NCBI GenBank assembly: GCA_006226375.1
Contig: SBHC01000058.1
Span: 56,152 to 120,151, forward strand
From: Deltaproteobacteria bacterium
GTDB taxonomy: Bacteria; Myxococcota_C; UBA6777
DNA length: 64,000 bases
Reading direction: 5' to 3'
Each line of letters starts with the position of its first letter. Positions within the stretch are counted from its first letter, which is position 1. This document shows positions 25,997-35,296 of the stretch, piece by piece. The position numbers and the translations under genes were made by a program. The notes under the pieces were generated by a model, which was not told where the DNA came from, ran no database searches, and was given only the letters and a program-made list of their open reading frames with translations.

Positions 25997-27223
25997 TCAA
26001 TGGGTATCCTGGTGGTTGACCCACCGCGCATGACAACGGCGGAACCGAACAGGGACCTGCCGACATCTTGTTTCGGTAGAGGGAACATTGCGACAGTATG
26101 TGCTCACCACGGGTTGACGAGAGCACTCTTGACGCACCGTTGGAACGTCCTGGCAACGCACGTAACGCTTCGGCACTCGCGAGCATGTGGTGAAAGAGCG
26201 AGGAACATTGCGACAAGTCTGGTACGTCCGCGGGACATGCCGACAGGATCGGCGCAATTGAATGTATCGGCGGCATTGGTATCGCAGTGAGATGTAGTGA
26301 CGACAGTAACTGGTCTGCCACCCTCGACGAGCACATCGTTGGTACACCATAGGATAATTGGCACACCGCCGACGCAACACCCGGTACGTACGACAACGTT
26401 GTTGCCAACGCGTGTACGCGCTACAGCGCCGCTGCCATCGGGTGTAAGTACGACAGCGCTGTCTCCAGGCTGTGTACCCCCGGCAACGTTTGCGATACGA
26501 GACAACGTTCCGACATTCAGTTCGGTACTTCACATAGGTGCGACAGCGGCTTCTCCAAGTGGTGTAGGCTTTGCAACTCTGACGCCAACGAACGTACTCT
26601 CGGCATGAAGTGTTTCGCCGCAGACAGCGAGTGCGACAACGATTGCGACAGTACGTTTGGGGCAACACGCGACACTCTTTTCGGAATCGTGGAACAGTTT
26701 GGCAGCGAACAAAACGACGAGGCACCCGCCGACACTCTGTGCGAGAACGAGGAACGGTCCTGCAGCGTTTGTAGCTCCGAGGCACATTCCGACAACGGCG
26801 TCGTAGGCTGGGGTAGCTTTGACAGCGGTACCTCATGTAGCTGTAGCGACGGCAGTAGCTAGAACGCCAACCGATTCGATGACAACGCGCGTACACCACC
26901 GGATACCGAGAGCACCGACGGCGTAAGACTTCATACACCTGACACTGTGTTTTCCAATGGGTATAAGCCTGACAACGACGCCGCCATTGGTTGTACGTGT
27001 AGCAACGTTGAAGCCAGCGGGTGTACCCACTGCAACGCGTGCGATATGTCTTCACCCATGAACATTTCTTCGTGTACTCCGTGCGGCACTCACGAGAACA
27101 ACGCGTAAAGCAGCGTTGGTAAGCGGCGCCTCTCTGTGCGAAGGCTTCCCCTGCCCCCAACCACAACATACTGCCCACAAAACATAGAACGAGAGTCCGT
27201 AACCAGGACCATCGAAACGTCAT
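25997..27223 (-). CDS. Exported Arg/Tyr/Cys protein with 32 decapeptide Cys repeats
   Basis: A 408-residue protein of no recognised family. A Sec signal peptide (MTFRWSWLRTLVLCFVGSMLWLGAGEAFA) is followed by two arrays in which a Cys occurs exactly every tenth residue. Array 1 runs from Cys54 to Cys184 (13 units) and array 2 from Cys207 to Cys397 (19 units). The unit is C-x-x-[Y/V]-x-x-[W/L/Y/F]-x-x-[R/x], with Pro often at position 5. The order of unit types is the same in both arrays, so one block was duplicated. The protein is extremely basic. A short Cys-rich linker (residues 185-206) joins the arrays. The ATG at 27223 has an AAGGAG site; an upstream extension of the frame is unlikely. 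I infer a disulfide-rich or polyanion-binding envelope protein. Confidence 0.88.
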   Translation of the reverse strand: MTFRWSWLRTLVLCFVGSMLWLGAGEAFAQRGAAYQRCFTRCSRECRTEYTKKCSWVKTYRTRCSGYTRWLQRCYTYNQWRRRCQAYTHWKTQCQVYEVLRRRCSRYPVVYARCHRIGWRSSYCRRYSYMRYRCQSYPSLRRRCRNVPRSYKRCRTVPRSRTECRRVPRRFVRCQTVPRFRKECRVLPQTYCRNRCRTRCLRRNTSCREYVRWRQSCKAYTTWRSRCRTYVKYRTECRNVVSYRKRCRGYTAWRQRCRTYTRWQRRCSAYTRWQQRCRTYRVLRRRCANYPMVYQRCARRGWQTSYCRHYISLRYQCRRYIQLRRSCRHVPRTYQTCRNVPRSFTTCSRVPKRYVRCQDVPTVRQECSRQPVVSTYCRNVPSTETRCRQVPVRFRRCHARWVNHQDTH

Positions 27224-27504
27224 GCACTTTTCTCCTTGTGGATTGAATGTCTCCAATGAGGGCTTCTTGCTCAAAAGAAGGCTGAGAAAAAGCCCCCAAC
27301 CAAAACCACGTAAGGACCGATATTCGCGGTCAACACCCATTTGCATAGGAGAACCGATTGTGCAAACAAGTCCTCCCAAATGCAAGCCCTTTGTGTCAGC
27401 CTGGCCCCGAACGACATGTTTCTTGTACATGGTCTTGCGCTCTTTGTTCCGAAACTTCCGTGTTACAATCGTACACACCTTCTCCGCACATGAGGTTTTT
27501 GTTG

Positions 27505-28482
27505 ATGACACCATCGCGACCTGGCACCACCAACCCCCCCATGACATCCACAACGTATGTGGCACCTGAAGAACTGCATTCGCGCCTGGAGCAAGCGACA
27601 CAACGTGGACTTGAGACCCAAGCGTTGGTGCCGCTCTCCACCTCCTACCTTTGGGTGGAAGATCAGGGCACGAACTTTGTGGTACGGCAGCTCCAAAACG
27701 TCCAGAAGAAGGAAGCAACCAAGGCCATTCAAGTGGCCAACAAGGAAGTCCCTCGACCGTCCTTTAATCCCTTCTTGCCATACGAGCCTAACTTGTTCGT
27801 CGGCGACATCTGCGACTCTCACGCCGTTGTGCTCAACAAGTTCAAAGTGGTCGATCACCACGCGCTGCTGATCACCCGCGATTTTCAGTCTCAATGGGAC
27901 TACCTCACCCAAGATGACTGGAACGCCGTCACACTTTGCCTCAAAGGTGTTGGTGGCTTGGCTTTTTTCAATGGAGGGGAAGAGGCCGGAGCCAGCCAGC
28001 CTCACAAGCACCTCCAGCTCGTTCTGCTTCCAATGACGCCTGAACCATCACAGCCCTCTTTGCCAATCACGCCACTAATGCAGCAGCTTCCATCCAGCCC
28101 CACCCTGAATCCTGTCGAGTCTTTCCCGTTTGTACACGCAGCCTCTTGTATGAAAGACACCTGGGATCTCTCCCAAAAAGAACGGACCCACCGGTGGTTG
28201 GCGACATACAGACAGCTCCTCACATTAACGAGATTGTGGACCCCTACCACAGAGCAACCCGAGCCCAAAGGTCGACAGCAGGCTCCTTACAACATGTTGG
28301 CCACACGCGACTGGATGCTCCTCGTGCCTCGACGCTGCGAGTTTTACGAGAGCATCTCGGTCAATTCACTTGGATTTGCAGGAGGGTTGTTGGTCAAGCA
28401 CCAGGAAGCCCTCAACACCTTAAAGGCTGTTGGTCCCTGGCGTATCCTCCAACATGTCGGTGTGGGAAAGACAGAACCTTGA
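27505..28482 (+). CDS. Ap4A phosphorylase / ATP adenylyltransferase-like enzyme
   Basis: A 325-residue cytoplasmic enzyme of the HIT superfamily. The hallmark segments are all visible: 'FNPFLPYEPNLFVGDICDSHAVVLNKFKVVDHHALLITRDF', 'FFNGGEEAGASQPHKHLQLVLLPM' (the catalytic H-x-H-x-Q motif) and the C-terminal 'PYNMLATRDWMLLVPRR'. By family it cleaves diadenosine tetraphosphate with phosphate to give ATP and ADP. A TACAAT -10-like hexamer at 27464-27469 suggests that the transcript starts near 27476. I chose the ATG at 27505 with GAGG upstream; the ATG at 27541 is an alternative and has no ribosome-binding site. Confidence 0.87.
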   Translation: MTPSRPGTTNPPMTSTTYVAPEELHSRLEQATQRGLETQALVPLSTSYLWVEDQGTNFVVRQLQNVQKKEATKAIQVANKEVPRPSFNPFLPYEPNLFVGDICDSHAVVLNKFKVVDHHALLITRDFQSQWDYLTQDDWNAVTLCLKGVGGLAFFNGGEEAGASQPHKHLQLVLLPMTPEPSQPSLPITPLMQQLPSSPTLNPVESFPFVHAASCMKDTWDLSQKERTHRWLATYRQLLTLTRLWTPTTEQPEPKGRQQAPYNMLATRDWMLLVPRRCEFYESISVNSLGFAGGLLVKHQEALNTLKAVGPWRILQHVGVGKTEP

Positions 28483-28498
28483 AAGGTAGGAAACAACC

Positions 28499-31400
28499 TT
28501 AGAGGAGCAACTCTGCGAGCTTGCCCTTGAGCCGGTTGTAAAGGAAGGATAGCAGGAGCAAGGCAAGCCCCACGCTGATGAAGGTGATGATCTTCTGGGT
28601 GGTGGAGAACCGGAACACATCAAGGAAGACGATCTTTCCAACCGCCAAGCCAAACAACGAAAGCGCCACCCAACGGAAAAACTTCTCACGTCCAGACAGC
28701 CCGTACCAACCCAAAACAAATCCAGCCAGTCCCCAGCCCAAAGAGAAGTGACGACCGGGCAACAAGGTTGTCAGAACAAACAGGAACACTCCACAGAAGA
28801 GAAGCCCAAAGAAAGCAGGTGATCGCCGATAAGCTTCCGCAAACGCTTGCGTCGGTCCTTCCGAGGAGTCTTGTTCTTTCGAGGGGGACAAGAACAACTT
28901 GCTGCCCAGGTGCGCTGCAAAGATAGCAAGAGGTCCCAACACCAGCGCCCAGTGTTCTTGCAGATAGGCCCAAGGACCACCCACATGATGCAACGCAACA
29001 GAGCAGAAACGGAAGCCCGCCATCCCCATCGCAATCATGGCTTGCAAGCTATACATCGGACGATCCAAGTACCGAACCAAAGCGAGCAAGAGCAAGGCGT
29101 GCAAGCCCCAACCCAAACCATCAATGTCTGCGTGGTAATACACAAGAACCTGAATCGCAGCAAAGTTCATAAACGAGAGAATGGCGGGTGCATGAACCAC
29201 CCAGTCCTTCTCAACCTTCTCTGTGGGTTTGACTTGCTTCCACAACAAGCTGACATATCCCCAAAGCCCCAACACAGGCAACGAAGAAAGAATCCGTCGT
29301 GGTATGGAGAGCAAAGAGCCCTCGGCGTTCATGTTTGTGGTAAACAGCCAGAAGCCCGAAAGTATCGAGATAATGCTGGAGTGTAGGCGAAGGTAAGGAC
29401 GCTGCCACAGCATAGAAAGATACAACCACAGCGCCCCAGCCATCGCATAGGCCACAGCGACAGCAAGAGAAGGCAATGCGTACCAACCCGCCAGCAAGAA
29501 CGCGAGGTTACCTCCCGAAACAAGGAGATTTTCCTCGTCATGCAAAGCCTTGGTCTCTTTGTTGGACCACAGTCGATGAAGCGCCGCAGCGTAGCCATAC
29601 GAGAGCAACATAGACAGCAACACCAAGAACACATACCGACTGGCTCTCCAGTTACCAACAAGAACCATGGTTTCGCTGCCAAGGATCATCCAAATGGAAG
29701 CAAACGCGGCGGCCACAGCGTGAAGCAGGAAGGCGCACCAACGAGCGACGTCATCACCGCGAACGTACCCATACAAGAAGACCACCACGCCCAAGAGCAT
29801 CCAGGCCAGCACCATCGAAAACGTGCTGAACAAGAACGAAGCGGACACAGCGAGGGTCGCGGTCGCTCCCATCACCAGGAACTTTTCGAGGAAGACCTCC
29901 TCTTCTGTAAGCTCTTCCCGCTGGCTCAATCGCAGCGTCAAGTAACCGTCGAGGAAAAGAAGCACAGCCGAGAACGCCATAGAAAGACCCATTTGGATCC
30001 GCGAAAGCCCTAACATCTCACCGCTGATGATGACCCAGAAGAGAACAAAATGAGACCACGAACGCAGCACAAACTGTTTTCGGTACAAGCCATAAAGAAA
30101 CAGCAGAAGGCCCAGCACCGACCAGCCCAGAGCGCAACCAAACGCAGGCAGCATCTTGTACAAAGCCCACATCATAGTTACAGACGAGAACACGATTAAG
30201 CCGCGCTCTCGGGCCATTTCAGAGAGTTCGTTGGCCTGGCCCTGACGCTCCAGCCACTGCACAGTCCACCAGCTTCCAGCAAAGACAACAATGGCTCCCA
30301 CCGCTCCAACCACTCCCATGGAAAAGACAGAACCCAGCACCTTGTTGGGCAACGCGGTGGTTTTCATGTTGAGGACCAACTCGCCAGAGCCCACTTTGTA
30401 GAACCAACGAACCAGCTCCTTGGGCCACTCTCCGCCGAGGCTCATCACTGTCGCCACGCCCATGACAAGATTACCCAAGTCTCGGAAGTACCGGTCGGTG
30501 CGGTAGAAGCTGTACAGCCACACCACAACACCAAGAACGAGCCATGAGATCATGGTCGCGTTGTAGGGGACAAACACGCACCACAAGCCCACCATCATCA
30601 AGACGACAGCGACGGTGGAATCGATTCGGTAGATCGTTTCACGACCCCGCCAACGCAGCGTCTGGCTGATGCCAATGTACAACAAGCCCAGGTAAAGAGC
30701 GGTAGCAGGCGCGCCTTTGGTCTGGAACACAAAGTGAGTGACCTTCCTTACCAACGCCAAGCCAAACAGGTTCAACAGCCCAATCACAGGAACAAGTCTC
30801 TGTTCCCATCGTTTGTATTCGCCAGCTTTGGCAAAGTCAGGGATCTTGAACAAGGCCCAGAGCAACACAAGAAACCCACTGGCCAACAGATACTCAGGAC
30901 GATGCTCTGCTACGGTTTTGTGTCCTTGAAAGTAGAGCCAAGTCCCGTAGCCACTGTACAAAAGAATCACGCCCACCAGATGAGTGATGACCCAACGGAA
31001 TCGGTACGCAAACACACAGATCAAACAAGCCAGCAAAAGCCCCGCCACATGGGTGTAAAGACCGACCGAAGAAACAAACAGCGTTACGTAGGACAGCAGC
31101 AACGCCACACCAGTCGTAGACTCCGAACGATACCGTATCGAGTGAAGGAGCATACCGCCCGCAGTCGCCGCAAGGATCAGCGTTCCCAGGATTGGGTCCT
31201 GGACTATCTTCATGGCGTTAATGTGGTGTACGCCATAGCTCGTAAAATAGAGCACAGACCAACCACCACCCATCACAATCCGACCGTAGAGTTTGTATTC
31301 TTCTCGCGGCTCCAAGAAGAAGCCCACCCCCAACAGCAACGCCCCACAGGCAGCGCCAACCATACAACGGCCCAGCGGCCCCATCTGTGTCAGAGAGTAG

Positions 31401-32308
31401 GTCAACAGAAACACCAGACCCAAAACAAGAATACCGATCCCCACATAACTAAGAAGCTTGGAGCCAATAAAGGCCTCCCAGCTTTCCTCTTGCGGAGTCG
31501 GTTGACTCGAGCCCACCGAAGGAGGCGCAGATTGCAAAGCCTTGCGCTGACCTTGGGTCTTGGGTTTCTCTGCCTTGGTTGACAGCGGTGGAAGCAGAGA
31601 GTCTTTCGAAGGTTTGGAAGACTCAGGAGCATCCACAGGAGTGGGAGACTCAGGTTGGGGTTCCTCGACTTTCGGGGACTCCTCCTCAACGTTGGAAGAC
31701 TCCTCTTCCACCGATTTCGCTTCGACCGGAGGTTGCAGGAAGATCGACGACAGCTCTGCTGGAGCCTCTTCCGCGTCTACAGATTTAACCTCTTGTTCTT
31801 GAGGCTCTTCCGAGACGTTGGCCTCTTCCTTCTCTGGCTGAGCGTCCACCTCATGTTGACGTTTTGGCTCATCCACAACATCGGTCCGAACCTCTGCAGG
31901 CGCCGAGAGTTCTGGTGTAGGTGAAGGCTCTGCAACAGCAGGAGCTTCGAGTTGCAAGGCTTCGCTCAGGTCAGGCATAGGACCATCAGCCATGGAGCGA
32001 ACCAGGCTGCGTAAGCCTCGGTTCTCCCGCTCCAACGTCGCGATTCGTTCCTGGCATTGAGAGACTCTTAACTCAAGGCTTCGCAACGCCTGTGTCTGCT
32101 TCTGCACCTGCTCCACAATCTGTGTAGGAACGTCGATGTCCAGTTGCAAATTGTCTTGTCGCTCTTCGACCTTGCGCAACGCTTTCCGCAGCGTTGCACT
32201 GACTTGAGAGAGAGCGACCCCAAAGAGTCCGATGGACACAAAAAGGGGCACACTGCCAAAAGCTACCCCCAAAAGGATAGCCACAATGAACCACAGCAAG
32301 AAAGACAT
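28499..32308 (-). CDS. DUF2339 multi-pass membrane protein
   Basis: A 1269-residue protein. An N-terminal membrane hairpin (residues 1-33) is followed by a coiled coil (~40-105) and a long acidic Glu/Pro/Ser linker to residue ~270. From 'ESWEAFIGSKLLSYVGIGILVLGLVFLLTYSL' onwards it has many (25 or more) hydrophobic segments, the layout and signature of DUF2339. The function of this family is unknown; a role in envelope or glycan transport has been suggested for some members. The gene follows the M48 protease gene by 25 bp on the same strand. Confidence 0.9.
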   Translation of the reverse strand: MSFLLWFIVAILLGVAFGSVPLFVSIGLFGVALSQVSATLRKALRKVEERQDNLQLDIDVPTQIVEQVQKQTQALRSLELRVSQCQERIATLERENRGLRSLVRSMADGPMPDLSEALQLEAPAVAEPSPTPELSAPAEVRTDVVDEPKRQHEVDAQPEKEEANVSEEPQEQEVKSVDAEEAPAELSSIFLQPPVEAKSVEEESSNVEEESPKVEEPQPESPTPVDAPESSKPSKDSLLPPLSTKAEKPKTQGQRKALQSAPPSVGSSQPTPQEESWEAFIGSKLLSYVGIGILVLGLVFLLTYSLTQMGPLGRCMVGAACGALLLGVGFFLEPREEYKLYGRIVMGGGWSVLYFTSYGVHHINAMKIVQDPILGTLILAATAGGMLLHSIRYRSESTTGVALLLSYVTLFVSSVGLYTHVAGLLLACLICVFAYRFRWVITHLVGVILLYSGYGTWLYFQGHKTVAEHRPEYLLASGFLVLLWALFKIPDFAKAGEYKRWEQRLVPVIGLLNLFGLALVRKVTHFVFQTKGAPATALYLGLLYIGISQTLRWRGRETIYRIDSTVAVVLMMVGLWCVFVPYNATMISWLVLGVVVWLYSFYRTDRYFRDLGNLVMGVATVMSLGGEWPKELVRWFYKVGSGELVLNMKTTALPNKVLGSVFSMGVVGAVGAIVVFAGSWWTVQWLERQGQANELSEMARERGLIVFSSVTMMWALYKMLPAFGCALGWSVLGLLLFLYGLYRKQFVLRSWSHFVLFWVIISGEMLGLSRIQMGLSMAFSAVLLFLDGYLTLRLSQREELTEEEVFLEKFLVMGATATLAVSASFLFSTFSMVLAWMLLGVVVFLYGYVRGDDVARWCAFLLHAVAAAFASIWMILGSETMVLVGNWRASRYVFLVLLSMLLSYGYAAALHRLWSNKETKALHDEENLLVSGGNLAFLLAGWYALPSLAVAVAYAMAGALWLYLSMLWQRPYLRLHSSIISILSGFWLFTTNMNAEGSLLSIPRRILSSLPVLGLWGYVSLLWKQVKPTEKVEKDWVVHAPAILSFMNFAAIQVLVYYHADIDGLGWGLHALLLLALVRYLDRPMYSLQAMIAMGMAGFRFCSVALHHVGGPWAYLQEHWALVLGPLAIFAAHLGSKLFLSPSKEQDSSEGPTQAFAEAYRRSPAFFGLLFCGVFLFVLTTLLPGRHFSLGWGLAGFVLGWYGLSGREKFFRWVALSLFGLAVGKIVFLDVFRFSTTQKIITFISVGLALLLLSFLYNRLKGKLAELLL

Positions 32309-32333
32309 GATTCTTCCTTTCTATGAAGAAAAG

Positions 32334-33272
32334 CTAGTGAAGTTTGTTTTGAATGGTTGCACGTCGTTGGTCCCAATGAGGGTGGGTTTCCCAATACTGA
32401 CGTAACGTTTTCTGCGTCAGTTGAACGCCTAGAATCCAGGGATGACGAGACGAGGAAGCCGCGCGCTTGCCACCCAGAGACTGCATCTTCTTCATGAGGG
32501 AGATGGAGGCTTTGGGAAGAAAGTCAGCTTTTCGGACGAGGTCCAAGGCTCCACGATCGGCCTCCAACTCCATGGTCTCGCTGTAACCCAGCCTCAGCAA
32601 CTGGGTCATCAAACGAGCCCACAGCGCGGGAACTTCAAGAGGAGATCCTTTGAGTCGCTGTTGCATCCACCAGACCCGGAGTTGAACCCAGGCGTGCTTG
32701 CGCTCAATGTGTACCAGCTCATGAGCCAGCACCCACGCGAGCTCGGAGTCGTCATGTTTGGGGTCCGTGAGTTGAAGTAAGCCTACAGTAATCAGAACGT
32801 AGCCGCCGGGCAAGGCAAAGGCGTTCACGCTGGCTGAAGGAACAACGAAGAATCGATACGAAAGCTCCTTCCGTCGGGCGAAACGAGCGAGCCGCTTTCC
32901 AACCTTACGTACTCGCTGAGTGAGTTTGTGCTGGTCTGGAAGCCAACGGACATGTTTGAGGATCCGTCGTCCCAGACGTTTTTCTTCTTCGACGGAAGCT
33001 GGAATCGGCGACGAAAGAGTCTCCAAGATCGCCCGCGTCGCCCCTCCCCCAACGTTCATCACACCATGGAGGCTTGGCTTCTCCTTGCTCCCTTCCCAAA
33101 CCAAAAGACCGAGAACCAACACGCTTCCCAGAACAAGAACACCAAGCCAAACAGCCTGACCAGGAATCTGCGGAGCAGTGGCTTCCTTGGTACTCAACTG
33201 GAGGGTCTTGCCTGAAGCATTGTTGTGATTGCCTGGGTCTGACGGATACGTTTTGTCGGATTCTTCAACCAT
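32334..33272 (-). CDS. Membrane-anchored M48-family zinc metalloprotease
   Basis: A 312-residue protein. A single hydrophobic segment near residues 41-60 (AVWLGVLVLGSVLVLGLLVW) anchors it, with the catalytic part probably periplasmic. The zinc-binding HELVH motif is in 'AWVLAHELVHIERKH', and the third ligand Glu is in 'YSETMELEADRGALDL' (E-x-x-x-D type). 'SVNAFALPGGYVLITVGLL' is the typical M48 strand. It is related to BepA/Oma1-type quality-control proteases. The first gene of a two-gene unit with the DUF2339 protein. Confidence 0.92.
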   Translation of the reverse strand: MVEESDKTYPSDPGNHNNASGKTLQLSTKEATAPQIPGQAVWLGVLVLGSVLVLGLLVWEGSKEKPSLHGVMNVGGGATRAILETLSSPIPASVEEEKRLGRRILKHVRWLPDQHKLTQRVRKVGKRLARFARRKELSYRFFVVPSASVNAFALPGGYVLITVGLLQLTDPKHDDSELAWVLAHELVHIERKHAWVQLRVWWMQQRLKGSPLEVPALWARLMTQLLRLGYSETMELEADRGALDLVRKADFLPKASISLMKKMQSLGGKRAASSSRHPWILGVQLTQKTLRQYWETHPHWDQRRATIQNKLH

Positions 33273-33683
33273 AGTGAATCATCATCCTTTGGGATCCAAG
33301 GATCGGAAGAGACTTCAAAGAAGTGGCAACGTCGGAAAAAGTGAAATGTGTTCCAAGCACAGACCGTTCCCTCCCAGGTCAATTGTAGGTTTCTTGTTTG
33401 AGTACAGTGAACAAGAACCGATTTCTTGGGAAGAGAGACGAGAATAGTCTCTCAAAAAGAAGGAATTCGGGTTCGCAGGTGAGAAAAGTCCTTCGCAGTC
33501 AACGTTGTGAGCAAAATCACAGACTGGAGAGAAACCAAGAAAAACGAGACAAGCTCCAAGCCAGCAATGAAGCAGAGTTGAAGAGATTCTTCCAAAAAAG
33601 ATGAAGAAATCGCTCAAGACGCAAGACATAGAGTCGTATGAGTGGATACCTTAACGGATACGTGTATAAAGGACATCACACAC
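33273..33683. other. Intergenic region between divergent genes
   Basis: A 410-bp gap between the M48 protease gene (minus) and the tail-anchored protein gene (plus). It is purine-rich on the plus strand. A short basic frame at 33398-33604 lacks an ATG start and a ribosome-binding site. An AAGGAC site at 33669-33674 serves the downstream gene. No other feature was recognised. Confidence 0.5.
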
Positions 33684-35162
33684 ATGTTACCCAACAAATT
33701 TTTCATCCAGTATTTGCTGGAGCAGCGACTGATACATCCAGATCATTTGCGTCGCGCACAGGAAATACAAATGCATCGTGGCGGTGATCTCATTGACATC
33801 TTGTTTGGGATGATGGCGATGCAGCGAGAGCAACACATGCTTCGCCATGATATGCAACATGGTTCGATGCATCCGATGCAGACACACGCCAGCCAAGAAT
33901 TACCTGAATTTGGAATGGTACCGGAAGAAGTAGGCGCACCCGCTGTGGCCTTCCGAGACCTCAGTCAGCCTGGCGTATCCCAGCCGATGTCGTCACCTCC
34001 AGCCCCTCAAGTCTGGGGAAATTCTCCGATGGCACCCAACATGGAGAGCCCGAGCGGACCACGACATATCTCCTGGCCCTCTGCCGAAGAATTGGAAGCC
34101 CCAATGATCTGGTCGGCTGCAGAGCAACCCTTGGAAGCACGTGGCACATCCCACCTTTCCAGCTCCCCAGCCAACCCGCTCCCCGAACCCTTGCCCATCC
34201 CTTTTGCTGCGCCTCCCGGTGAATCCTCAGGCACAGAGAAGGCTCAAGGTTCAGCGTCGTCGCTGCGTTCCTTGTTCAACACGTTGCAAACGATTGTAGG
34301 TATTGAGCTACCGGAAGAGAGCTTCCGAGCCTTGGAAAACGCTTACGATGCCTTGGGAGAGAACCTGGACAACAAGGCTCCAGCGCTTGGCGAAGCTCAT
34401 CCTTGGCTTGAAGAGATGGTGGCAGGTGTCGATCACATTTCGTACAACAACCTCCCCTCTTCTTCTGAAGTACCGAATCCGTTGTTGCATCAACAGCCAT
34501 CATCCAAAGCAACGCCAGCAACGGCGAACCCAAAGGTTGATCCACGTATCGCTGCCGCAGTGGACAATCGCTACAGCTCGGATGCGATTCCTGCGCCACA
34601 GTTGCCAGCACATTTCAGTCAGTCGGAGCTGTCCGCACCGCCCTCCAAGGAAAATTACGTTCCTTACCGAATCAATGGAGGACACCAGCCATCTTCGGAA
34701 GAAGTCCAACCCTATCCAAGCCGCTCTTCCCGTGAAACCGATGTCCCCAAGTGGGGTCAACATGCTTCACACTCCCATCGTTCGCACGACTCGTTGCCCT
34801 TGATTCAAGGCACTCCGCTGCCCCAGCTTAACAAAAGCTACTCGCGCTCATCCTCAGCGTTGCCCTCGATGGCTCCGGCGACTTCATCCAGCCAAGTGAT
34901 GCAACAGGTTGGCTACAAGAGTCGAGAGTTGCCAAGCGTAAGCCGAACGGGCCGCTCCTCAGCGTATAGTCTTGCTCCCGTGATCGAAGGTGTTGCAACT
35001 CCTGCTCCACCGAGTCGCTCTCGTTCCATGTCAATGTCAAGCGCTCGGCTGGCCTCCGACATGATGAAAGAGTCTGAGACCACTCACCGTCACTGGCAAT
35101 GGATACTGCTCCTCTCTATCCTATTTTTGGGAGCTTCCATCGCGATAGGTCTGTACCTCTAA
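33684..35162 (+). CDS. Tail-anchored low-complexity protein with a MshEN/GspE-N-like head
   Basis: A 492-residue protein. The first ~55 residues (FIQYLLEQRLIHPDHLRRAQEIQMHRGGDLIDILFGMM) resemble the N-terminal helical module of GspE/MshE-type proteins (LLEx.LI....L..A...Q...G..L...L). A long Ser/Pro-rich stretch follows, with one more ordered island around residues 195-260. The C-terminal segment 'HWQWILLLSILFLGASIAIGLYL' is a single membrane anchor, so most of the protein should face the cytoplasm. The ATG at 33684 is chosen for its AAGGAC site; an upstream in-frame GTG at 33642 is less likely. No function is assigned. Confidence 0.75.
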   Translation: MLPNKFFIQYLLEQRLIHPDHLRRAQEIQMHRGGDLIDILFGMMAMQREQHMLRHDMQHGSMHPMQTHASQELPEFGMVPEEVGAPAVAFRDLSQPGVSQPMSSPPAPQVWGNSPMAPNMESPSGPRHISWPSAEELEAPMIWSAAEQPLEARGTSHLSSSPANPLPEPLPIPFAAPPGESSGTEKAQGSASSLRSLFNTLQTIVGIELPEESFRALENAYDALGENLDNKAPALGEAHPWLEEMVAGVDHISYNNLPSSSEVPNPLLHQQPSSKATPATANPKVDPRIAAAVDNRYSSDAIPAPQLPAHFSQSELSAPPSKENYVPYRINGGHQPSSEEVQPYPSRSSRETDVPKWGQHASHSHRSHDSLPLIQGTPLPQLNKSYSRSSSALPSMAPATSSSQVMQQVGYKSRELPSVSRTGRSSAYSLAPVIEGVATPAPPSRSRSMSMSSARLASDMMKESETTHRHWQWILLLSILFLGASIAIGLYL

Positions 35163-35296
35163 CCCCTCTTTCGCCGTTTGGTTTCCCAAGCCAACACCTT
35201 CTTCCTTAGCGTTTTTCCTCACTCCATTGCCAATCGACAAACCTGCCACCATACTCATCACTACAAACGAAAGATTTGTAGCAAAAGGATTGTGAT

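Noticed and set aside
33398..33604. A short basic frame in the intergenic region
   Set aside because: It begins with TTG, has no ribosome-binding site and has purine-run composition typical of non-coding DNA.
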